From: Lacimicrobium alkaliphilum
GTDB taxonomy: Bacteria; Pseudomonadota; Gammaproteobacteria; Enterobacterales; Alteromonadaceae
Direction: 5' to 3'
DNA length: 64,000 nt
Assembly (NCBI RefSeq): GCF_002591895.1
Contig: NZ_NISX01000008.1
Coordinates: 1 to 64,000, forward strand
In this document: piece after piece, positions 57,617 to 64,000 of the stretch
Layout: the number at the start of each line of letters is the position of its first letter
Numbering within the stretch: position 1 is the first letter of the stretch
Notes under the pieces: model-generated
What the model was told of the DNA's origin: nothing
The model's input: the letters and a program-made list of their open reading frames with translations, nothing else
The model's database searches: none
Translations under genes and position numbers: made by a program

Positions 57617-57826
57617 ATGAAAAAATTTGCAATGTTAATCGCGGCGGTAATGAGCTTTGGTGTTCTGGCAACAGAAGCTGATACCACCGCAACGAAAGAA
57701 GAAGCCAAACAGGAAGCGCAGCAAAAAGCTGAAAAAATAGCGAAAGAGCTGCAAGCCAAAAAGGCGGAAATCGCTGCTGCGGCCAAAGAAGCTAAAAAAG
57801 AGCAAGCAGAAGAAGACAAAAAATAA
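57617..57826 (+). CDS. Small exported Lys/Glu/Ala-rich helical protein, predicted GlrR/sigma-54 target
   Basis: 69 residues. AAGGAG lies 6 nt before the ATG. Signal peptide MKKFAMLIAAVMSFGVLA, then TEADTTATKEEAKQEAQQKA and a continuous charged helix ending EQAEEDKK. No Cys or lipobox, so it is probably a soluble periplasmic coiled coil. It is divergent from glrK and has its own sigma-54 promoter with two GlrR sites upstream. No known family recognised. Confidence 0.82.
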   Translation: MKKFAMLIAAVMSFGVLATEADTTATKEEAKQEAQQKAEKIAKELQAKKAEIAAAAKEAKKEQAEEDKK

Positions 57827-58153
57827 GGTTGTTGCGGTGAAACCCCGCAGTCGTTGGTAGATGATCTCGTCACAAAACATTCATCCATGGGGCTTGCAGC
57901 ACAATGCCAGCCAGGTAGAATGACCAGCGAAGTAGCGTCGGAGCAGCAGGGTAAGGACATCCCCCTGCGCTCTGTTACTTCACTCAGGATAATCGACAGT
58001 TTTCCCCCGGCCGGAGGCCGATTTCCCAACAAGTAAGTGTATTCAGGTTTCAAAGAAGAAACCGGATCCTCAGCAGTTTACTTACGGCGAGTCGAAACGC
58101 CTGTTTTTTTCGTTTTACGGGCAGAGGCCCTATACCTACACCTTGGGGGAAAG
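57827..58153. other. Intergenic region between the small helical protein and a hypothetical gene
   Basis: About 330 bp without a gene. A short stem TGCGG/CCGCA follows the preceding stop, without a T-tract. The GC-rich part near 58008 (CCCCCGGCCGGAGG) may be structured. No promoter is convincing. Confidence 0.4.
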
Positions 58154-58495
58154 ATGAATAAAGACGCAAACCGCTACGTGAAAGTCGGTGACTGGATGTT
58201 TGAAGTGAAGATGGTTCGTGCCATACGGGTTGAAGAATACGGCAAGCCTTATGATGCCGTTGCACATATGACCTTCAATGGCGATGAAGTCTATGTGGAC
58301 AGCCAGCTTAACAGCGCCAATGAAAACCTGGGACGCAAGGATCTCGAAGCCTTTCTCGATTTTGCCCAGATGATGGAAGTACACAACTTCCGCTACGACA
58401 GATTCCAGAATGGTGAACGACGCAGTCGCAACATAAAATTGGTTGAAACGGTTGAAAATGCCGATCCTCAGCCCAATATAAGGTTAGTTAAGTAG
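58154..58495 (+). CDS. Conserved-looking hypothetical protein
   Basis: 113 residues from the ATG giving MNKDANRYVKVGDWMFEVKM, with GGGGGAAAG upstream. A single soluble domain: VDSQLNSANENLGRKDLEAF and FLDFAQMMEVHNFRYDRFQN. No signal or membrane segment. Family not recognised. Lies just upstream of rpoH on the same strand. Confidence 0.7.
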   Translation: MNKDANRYVKVGDWMFEVKMVRAIRVEEYGKPYDAVAHMTFNGDEVYVDSQLNSANENLGRKDLEAFLDFAQMMEVHNFRYDRFQNGERRSRNIKLVETVENADPQPNIRLVK

Positions 58496-58610
58496 AAACA
58501 GGAACTTCAGGCCGTTTTAGCGGTCAGAGCCGGCGAGCAGAAAACGGGATCTGGTGATCCACTCAGGCCAGTGATACACTGATTCGCAATAAATTTCCGA
58601 GAGGGTAAGT

Positions 58611-59462
58611 ATGAGCACAAAAATGCATTCAATGGCGTTGAGCGTTCCTCAGTCAGGCAGTCTGGATACCTATATGCAGGCCGTCACCAGCATCAATATG
58701 CTGAGCGCAGAGGAAGAGCAAAAATTAGCTGAACGACTGCATCATGAAGGAGACCTTGAAGCAGCCCGCAAGCTGATCATGTCTCATCTGCGTTTTGTGG
58801 TGCATATTGCCAAATCTTATTCCGGCTATGGTTTACCTCAGGCAGATCTGATCCAGGAAGGAAATATCGGTCTGATGAAAGCCGTGAAGCGTTTTGATCC
58901 TACAGTGGGTGTGCGCCTGGTTTCATTTGCCGTACACTGGATCAAAGCGGAAATTCATGAATTTGTTTTAAAGAACTGGCGTATCGTTAAAGTCGCGACC
59001 ACCAAAGCCCAGCGCAAATTGTTCTTTAACCTGCGTAAAGCTAAAAAGCGCCTTGGCTGGTTTACTCACGAAGAAGTGCAGAAAGTGGCCGAGGATCTCG
59101 GCGTCAGCACCAAAGAAGTGTTGCAAATGGAAGCGCGTATGAGCAGCCAGGATCAGACCTTTGATCTGTCTGCAGACGATGATGAAACCGGTAATTTCGC
59201 GCCGGTTCAGTATCTGGAAGATAAGAGTCCTGACGTAGAATCTGAAGTGATGAATGCCGACTGGGATGATTCTGCCAGCCAGCGTTTACATTCCGCCATC
59301 AAGACTCTGGACGACCGCAGCCAGCATATTATTCAGTGCCGCTGGTTGTCTGATGACAAAACCACCTTGCAGGATTTGGCAAACAAGTACGAAGTCTCTG
59401 CCGAGCGTGTCCGTCAGATTGAAAAGAACGCGATTAAAAAGCTCCAGTCCGCAATGGTCTGA
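58611..59462 (+). CDS. rpoH: RNA polymerase sigma-32 factor
   Basis: 283 residues. Region 2 with [20 protein letters not shown], the RpoH box [13 protein letters not shown], and region 4 helix-turn-helix [20 protein letters not shown]. Heat-shock sigma factor. GAGAGGG precedes the ATG. It is separated from ftsX by the glr block. Confidence 0.98.
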   Translation: MSTKMHSMALSVPQSGSLDTYMQAVTSINMLSAEEEQKLAERLHHEGDLEAARKLIMSHLRFVVHIAKSYSGYGLPQADLIQEGNIGLMKAVKRFDPTVGVRLVSFAVHWIKAEIHEFVLKNWRIVKVATTKAQRKLFFNLRKAKKRLGWFTHEEVQKVAEDLGVSTKEVLQMEARMSSQDQTFDLSADDDETGNFAPVQYLEDKSPDVESEVMNADWDDSASQRLHSAIKTLDDRSQHIIQCRWLSDDKTTLQDLANKYEVSAERVRQIEKNAIKKLQSAMV

Positions 59463-59478
59463 AGCGAATTAAAGATTC

Positions 59479-59506
59479 AAAAAAGGAGCCTCTGGCTCCT
59501 TTTTTT
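59479..59506 (+). terminator. Rho-independent terminator after rpoH
   Basis: AAAAAAGGAGCC, loop TCT, GGCTCCTTTTTT with a seven-T tract. Usable in both directions. Confidence 0.92.
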
Positions 59507-59923
59507 ATGGGATACCTGATAAGGCACAAAACAAAAACCTTCACCGCCGAGTCGCTCAGAGCACAGAGATTTAAAGAGAGCGCACCTAAACATCTCAGCG
59601 GCTCAGCAGTTAATTTCGCTCTTCTCAAAGGTTGCTGCATACCCGATAACAACATTCGGGCATGAACAGCGGCAAGGGAGCATTCCCCTGTAGGGCCCAA
59701 TTTATTGGGCTGCTAAGACTATGCTTTGGCTCATTCGTCGAATCAATTCGACCCTACAAGGGGTGACCTGCTTAATTCGTCAGGGAGCTCGCAAAGGCGC
59801 AAAGACGTGGAGGGAGAACGAAACCGGTTGTTGGTATCCCTGCGTCGCAGCGCCTCTGCGAGAGATAGTTGTTTGCTGTTAGTGGTTGAAGGCCTTTACC
59901 ACCAACCACTGAAAAATGAAGTA
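59507..59923. repeat. Repeat-rich intergenic region after rpoH
   Basis: No gene. Contains CACAGAG and GCAAAGGCGCAAAGACG type sequence related to the ftsX-glrR region, the second copy of the 43-bp hairpin repeat, and the hairpin GCCCAA-TTTA-TTGGGC (59695-59710). Confidence 0.6.
59627..59669. repeat. 43-bp hairpin repeat, copy 2
   Basis: 38/43 identical to 53681-53723, same orientation, containing CCCGA/TCGGG as an inverted pair. Confidence 0.75.
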
Positions 59924-60850
59924 TCACTGTGCAGCTTCATCTTCTTTTTGCTCTGGGGGCGGCAGAATCCAGTACACACCTTTAAATTCAGCTACCGGGT
60001 TCTGACCATCGTGAATATCCACCCTTAACGTAAAGGGCTTTTTGCGTTTTTTCTCTATTGACTCAAATTTACCACTGACACTTTCGACATTACATACTGC
60101 TCTCGGCTGACTGGTAATCGGCTTATGATAATGAATATCCGCATCCCCCAGCACAATCTCACCACTGAGTCCTTTCTCTTTAAGCATCAGGAACAACATG
60201 CCCCAACCCGTCAGCGTCGCCAGTGAAAAGATGCTGCCCGCAAACATCGTACCATGCAGATTAATGTTCTTATTCAGCGAGGCCCTGACTTCCAGAGTGC
60301 GGCCGGTAAAACGGTATATCTTTATTCCCATCTGTTCACTGATAGGAATCGTCTCGTACCAGGTACTCTGTAATTCCTTACACCAACGCGGATGCAGCAG
60401 CACCGTATTCAGTTCTGTAAGCTTCTTTACCATCTGTTCGCGCTTGAGTTGCCCCAGTTCCGTTGTCGCCTCGCCAACCACTTCAAAGCCGCAGCTTTTG
60501 AAAAAAGGCGTCGACAGCTCACGGCTGTTAGTCACAATTCTCTCTATTCCTTCAGTGCGGGCAACACTTTCCAGTGCAGCAACCACAAGCTTGCCCAGCC
60601 CCTTGCCATGATAATCAGGATGTACCGCAATATGCCGCAACTGCGCCTCTTCCGGCGTATTAAAGTGGAGTCGGCCAATGGCAATCACTTCACCATCGGC
60701 GTCGAGGATCATTCTGTGAATGCCCACCTGTTCATATTCATCTTTCTCTGAACCCAATGGGAAATTCCATGGTTTACGCAACATAAACCAGCGAAAAGCA
60801 AAGTACTTTTCAAATTCTTCGTCACTTTGTGGTGTATCGACTTTGTACAT
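59924..60850 (-). CDS. YiiD-like GNAT acetyltransferase / hotdog thioesterase fusion
   Basis: 308 residues from ATG (MYKVDTPQSDEEF) with AGGTGAG upstream. GNAT domain (about 1-150) with RHIAVHPDYHGKGLGKLVVA, the acetyl-CoA loop. C-terminal hotdog domain (about 160-300) with NLHGTMFAGSIFSLATLTGW, as in the YiiD C-terminal thioesterase family. Possibly acts on acyl-ACP or acyl-CoA; the combined function is unproven. Confidence 0.85.
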   Translation of the reverse strand: MYKVDTPQSDEEFEKYFAFRWFMLRKPWNFPLGSEKDEYEQVGIHRMILDADGEVIAIGRLHFNTPEEAQLRHIAVHPDYHGKGLGKLVVAALESVARTEGIERIVTNSRELSTPFFKSCGFEVVGEATTELGQLKREQMVKKLTELNTVLLHPRWCKELQSTWYETIPISEQMGIKIYRFTGRTLEVRASLNKNINLHGTMFAGSIFSLATLTGWGMLFLMLKEKGLSGEIVLGDADIHYHKPITSQPRAVCNVESVSGKFESIEKKRKKPFTLRVDIHDGQNPVAEFKGVYWILPPPEQKEDEAAQ

Positions 60851-60945
60851 GTAACTCACCTGTTTGGCGCCTGGCGCTTAACATTTGTCCCTGCTGGCTC
60901 TATATTGGAGCCGAATAATAACAATACGACTCAAAGGCACTGTCA

Positions 60946-61683
60946 GTGTTTCATCTCGCGCGCGAACTCAACAACGCTAAACTGCTTTACTGGCACCAGC
61001 AACAGCGCCTGCGAGTGCTGCAAAATCAACAGTATCGCTGGCTTTGCCTGGGCGATACTGTCCAATCTGTGATGGATCTCAACACACCTCAGCGCCTGGT
61101 ACTGCCCCACTTACATGGTCTGGCTCTGGCCCTTTATCTGCGCCCTCAGCCAGGGTGTATCACCGAGCTGGGTCTCGGAGGCGGCGCATTCCAGCGCTAT
61201 CTCCAGCAACATGCCCCAACTTCCCGAATCAACAGCATTGAATTCAGCCATCCCATCATTCACTGCTTTGAGGAATTTTTCAATCCATCGGCCCTGAACC
61301 TGAATATTCAACAGGCGGATGCCGGGCAAGCCATACACCATATCAGCAATCAGGATCTGCTGATACTGGATTTATTTGGCGAACAGGACCATCCCTCTTT
61401 TCTGCGTGACCCACCTTTCTATGAGGCGTGCCTGGCAGCTCTGGCTGCAAAAGGATTGTTGGTCATTAACCTTTTACCCGCACTCAGTATTCAGCTGGAC
61501 TCGGTTACCGACCTGCTCCGAAACCTGACCGGCCAGCCCTGCACAGTGGTTGGCATACCCGGTTATCAAAACAAAATTATTTTTGCGGCAAATTTGCCGC
61601 TACCAGACATGCATCAGTTCGATGCGCTGTCTGTGTTTGCCTCAACCCATCAGGTGGATCTCAATCAACTCATACTGTTGTGA
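60946..61683 (+). CDS. Spermidine-synthase-like methyltransferase-fold protein
   Basis: 245 residues, GTG start. GCITELGLGGGAFQRYLQQH is the SAM/dcSAM nucleotide site; DLLILDLFGEQDHPSFLRDP lies where polyamine synthases have the catalytic D-x-x-D loop, but that motif reads DLFGEQD. Lacks the N-terminal beta domain of true SpeE. Probably an orphan member of unknown substrate. Confidence 0.7.
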   Translation: MFHLARELNNAKLLYWHQQQRLRVLQNQQYRWLCLGDTVQSVMDLNTPQRLVLPHLHGLALALYLRPQPGCITELGLGGGAFQRYLQQHAPTSRINSIEFSHPIIHCFEEFFNPSALNLNIQQADAGQAIHHISNQDLLILDLFGEQDHPSFLRDPPFYEACLAALAAKGLLVINLLPALSIQLDSVTDLLRNLTGQPCTVVGIPGYQNKIIFAANLPLPDMHQFDALSVFASTHQVDLNQLILL

Positions 61684-61691
61684 CAAGTGGA

Positions 61692-62129
61692 CTAAACACT
61701 CAACTGAAACGTCACCGGTCCATCATTGGTCAGACTCACCCTCATATCAGCGCCAAAGCAGCCCGATTCACAATGAATACCCGCCGCGCCGGCCTTTTCA
61801 ATAAAATACTCATACAGCGCCCGGCTGGTATGCGGATCACCACCACGGGAGAAGCCCGGTCGATTGCCTTTTTGTGTGTCGGCTACCAGAGTAAACTGCG
61901 AGACGACCAGTAACTCACCGCCAGTCTGGCGCAGGCTGAGATTCATTTTACCCTGCTCATCATTGAACATGCGGTAGTTAAGCACCCGCTCACACAGGCG
62001 TTCCGCCTTTGCCTGATCATCCCCTTTCTCGACACCCAGCAGTAACATAATTCCAGGGCCGATTTTACCCACAACCTCGTCATCAACTCTGACATCCGCG
62101 TGCGTAACCCGCTGCAATAACCCAATCAT
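61692..62129 (-). CDS. dtd: D-aminoacyl-tRNA deacylase
   Basis: 145 residues from the ATG giving [20 protein letters not shown], the exact family length; AGGGAG lies upstream. [20 protein letters not shown] and [14 protein letters not shown] (cross-subunit GP motif) are both present. Removes D-amino acids and glycine mischarged on tRNA. Confidence 0.97.
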   Translation of the reverse strand: MIGLLQRVTHADVRVDDEVVGKIGPGIMLLLGVEKGDDQAKAERLCERVLNYRMFNDEQGKMNLSLRQTGGELLVVSQFTLVADTQKGNRPGFSRGGDPHTSRALYEYFIEKAGAAGIHCESGCFGADMRVSLTNDGPVTFQLSV

Positions 62130-62243
62130 AAATTTACGACTCCCTGATAATCTTTGTAACACTGTCTGTGCAGGCATATGTTGTAACTGCCAAATAATTG
62201 CATTAACTTAACCGATGTCACTATCAAAAATGAAGGAAAAATC

Positions 62244-62480
62244 ATGGCAGGACAAGGCTCTGGCGGTAATGTAATCGCCGCTATCTGTAATATCTTCATC
62301 CCGGGTTTAGGACAACTGGTACAGGGTCGTATTCTGGCGGCATTGTTGTTCTTCGTGCTGGTCTCCGTATGTTACGGGATGGCAGCCACCGTAATCCTGA
62401 TTTTCATGTGGATCCCCGGTGCACTGCTGCATCTGTGGGCGATTATTGACGCCGCCAAGTTCAGGTCCCCGGGCATATGA
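62244..62480 (+). CDS. Small two-helix inner-membrane protein (TM2-like)
   Basis: 78 residues, AAGGA before ATG. GNVIAAICNIFIPGLGQLVQ, then LFFVLVSVCYGMAATVILIF and WAIIDAAKF. The PGLGQLVQGR turn resembles TM2-type proteins. Overlaps the DUF2959 gene by ATGA, so the two are coupled. Function unknown. Confidence 0.72.
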   Translation: MAGQGSGGNVIAAICNIFIPGLGQLVQGRILAALLFFVLVSVCYGMAATVILIFMWIPGALLHLWAIIDAAKFRSPGI

Positions 62481-63127
62481 AAAGCGCACTGCTGATCATG
62501 GGGCTGACCTGCGGTCTTCCCCTGCTATCCGGATGCCAGTCTGCCTATTATTCGGCGATGGAAAAAGTTGGCTTTGAGAAACGCGATATTCTGGTGGATC
62601 GGGTAGAAGATACCCGTGACGCTCAGGAAGACGCTCAGCAACAATTCAGCTCCGCCCTGGACCAGTTCAGCCAGTTAATTAATTTTGACGGCGGTGAGCT
62701 GCAGGAGGTTTACGACAACCTCAAGGATCAATACGAAGCCAGCAAAAGCTCGGCAGAGAGGGTCACCGAGAGAGTCGACAAAGTTGAGTCAGTGGCCGAA
62801 GCGCTGTTTGATGAATGGCAGGAAGAACTGGAACAATATTCCAATGAATCCCTGCGCCGCGACAGCAGCCGTAAACTTAAACAGACCCAGCGCCGTTATG
62901 ATGACCTGTTGCGCTCAATGCGCAGAGCAGAAAGCAAGATGGCACCGGTGTTAGCGGCACTGCAGGACAATGTGTTGTACCTGAAACATAACCTCAATGC
63001 CAATGCTATTGGTGCGTTGCAGGGAGAATACGGCAACATCAAACGGGACGTTGAGCAGTTGATTAAAGAAATGAACGGTGCTATTTCCCAGTCTAACGAC
63101 TTTATCGCCAGTATTAAGCAGGGTTAA
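62477..63127 (+). CDS. DUF2959 lipoprotein
   Basis: 216 residues. Lipobox LLSGC; then SAYYSAMEKVGFEKRDILVD, the start of DUF2959, and long coiled-coil helices (ESLRRDSSRKLKQTQRRYDD). Predicted membrane-anchored helical bundle, function unknown. Overlaps the convergent YihY gene by 4 bp. Confidence 0.86.
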   Translation: MKSALLIMGLTCGLPLLSGCQSAYYSAMEKVGFEKRDILVDRVEDTRDAQEDAQQQFSSALDQFSQLINFDGGELQEVYDNLKDQYEASKSSAERVTERVDKVESVAEALFDEWQEELEQYSNESLRRDSSRKLKQTQRRYDDLLRSMRRAESKMAPVLAALQDNVLYLKHNLNANAIGALQGEYGNIKRDVEQLIKEMNGAISQSNDFIASIKQG

Positions 63128-63975
63128 GAAGGGTCCCCCCCCTCATCCTGTTTTTCGGCAGCCGCAGTGTCGCTTTTTTTATGCGCTGCCGAATCTTCCA
63201 CCTGCACCGTAAACTCGGCCCCCAGTAGCACCACAATCCAGGACAAATACACCCATACAAACAGCAATGGAATCGTGGCCATAGCACCATAAATAATCTG
63301 ATAAGACGGAAAACTGCTCACATACAAGGCAAACCCCTTCTTCGACAACTCGAACAAACAGGTCGCCAGAAAAGCGCCAGCCAGAGCATGACGCGCCCGC
63401 ACAGCCTTGTTAGGCACCACCATATAGAGAATAAAAAAGGCGCCGATAGAGGTCACAAAAGGCAACAGCTTTAGCAAGGCCGTGGTGATCCCCGGGGTAT
63501 ACTCCTCGGCGAAGTTAGCCAGCCCGGTAAGGTACGAACTGACCGCCAGGCCAGAGCCAATCAGCAAAGGGCCCAATGTCAACACCATCCAGTAGATAGC
63601 AAATGTCACAATGGGCCGCCGCCCTCCGGGTGTACCGAAAATGGTATTCAGGGTTTTGTCCACATTGGAGATCAACAGCAGAGCCACCACCACCAGAAAC
63701 AAAATGCTGATCGCCCCCATCTGCGAGGCATTGCCAACAAACTCGGCTACATACTTCTGCACCACGCCGCCTGCGTGAGGCACAAAGTTACTGAAGATCA
63801 TCGACTCGAGGTCGCCACGGATCGAAGAGAAAGCAGGAAAAGCTGAAAGTATGGTGAAAAACACCATAATAAAGGGAACCAGCGACAACAGTGACACATA
63901 GGTCAGATGACCCGCAGTAACGGAAATACGATCGTCTCTGCAACGTCTGCTCATCGCCACGACAAAGTCTTTCAT
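63124..63975 (-). CDS. YihY/BrkB-family membrane protein, possibly cut at the window edge
   Basis: 283 residues from ATG at 63975. LTYVSLLSLVPFIMVFFTIL, FAIYWMVLTLGPLLIGSGLA and VWVYLSWIVVLLGAEFTVQV define the YihY/BrkB family (once called RNase BN), six membrane helices. The frame stays open to the end of the window and no good ribosome site precedes the ATG, so the true start may lie outside. Function unproven. Confidence 0.88.
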   Translation of the reverse strand: MKDFVVAMSRRCRDDRISVTAGHLTYVSLLSLVPFIMVFFTILSAFPAFSSIRGDLESMIFSNFVPHAGGVVQKYVAEFVGNASQMGAISILFLVVVALLLISNVDKTLNTIFGTPGGRRPIVTFAIYWMVLTLGPLLIGSGLAVSSYLTGLANFAEEYTPGITTALLKLLPFVTSIGAFFILYMVVPNKAVRARHALAGAFLATCLFELSKKGFALYVSSFPSYQIIYGAMATIPLLFVWVYLSWIVVLLGAEFTVQVEDSAAHKKSDTAAAEKQDEGGDPS

Positions 63976-64000
63976 TTCGATGGCAATACTGGCTGCCCTG

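Overview
The window reads as chromosome of a marine-type gammaproteobacterium of the Alteromonadales (Alteromonadaceae-like). Evidence: the spc and alpha ribosomal operons, rnr-rlmB with the sodium-driven polar flagellar gene motX beside them, a pyridoxal-type aspartate decarboxylase (PanP) in the pantothenate locus, a large TonB-dependent receptor, single periplasmic family-3 binding proteins, and the order ftsY-ftsE-ftsX plus rpoH. No phage, IS transposase, CRISPR array, tRNA or rRNA gene was recognised.

Layout. 1-1.0 kb: a secreted protein built of 15-residue repeats. 1.0-9.5 kb (minus strand): complete spc and alpha operons, rplN to rplQ, including the small rpmJ. They are not preceded by rpsQ and the S10 operon but by rnr-rlmB, so the usual ribosomal super-cluster is split here. 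12.9-25.9 kb: motX, a C-S lyase-like aminotransferase, small membrane proteins, two SDR-fold proteins, an NSS transporter, msrA, a propeller/GGDEF sensor, a YbbN-type thioredoxin and purEK. 25.9-31.8 kb: a compact module with a BetI-like repressor, a 20-bp palindromic operator, a TonB receptor and two secreted phosphoesterases, bracketed by 37-bp direct repeats. 31.7-33.4 kb: two tandem binding proteins. 33.7-36.8 kb: an ABC exporter, a TrmB-like methyltransferase and a nitroreductase. 36.9-48.0 kb: EAL protein, panP, a third binding protein, panC-panB-folK-pcnB-gluQRS-dksA-sfsA (close to the E. coli gene order) and pepB. 48.1-49.3 kb: small HTH protein, an internally deleted MarC-family gene and a DUF416 gene. 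49.3-53.4 kb: dgkA-rsmD, divergent from ftsYEX. 53.4-58.5 kb: dispersed-repeat DNA and the glrK-qseG-glrR sensor operon, which separate ftsX from rpoH. 58.6-64 kb: rpoH, a YiiD-like fusion, a spermidine-synthase-like protein, dtd, a DUF2959 lipoprotein and a YihY/BrkB protein at the edge.

The strongest undescribed signals are regulatory. (1) Divergent from glrK lies a sigma-54 promoter with two perfect TGTC-N10-GACA sites for GlrR, driving a tiny Lys/Glu/Ala-rich exported protein. (2) A BetI-like repressor, a near-perfect palindrome, a TonB receptor and two phosphoesterases look like a self-contained organophosphate scavenging module. (3) pcnB has no ATG, GTG or TTG able to start its conserved N-terminus and appears to use ATT or ATC. 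(4) A MarC-family gene has lost its middle in frame. (5) The ribosomal cluster is joined to rnr-rlmB at the S10/spc boundary.
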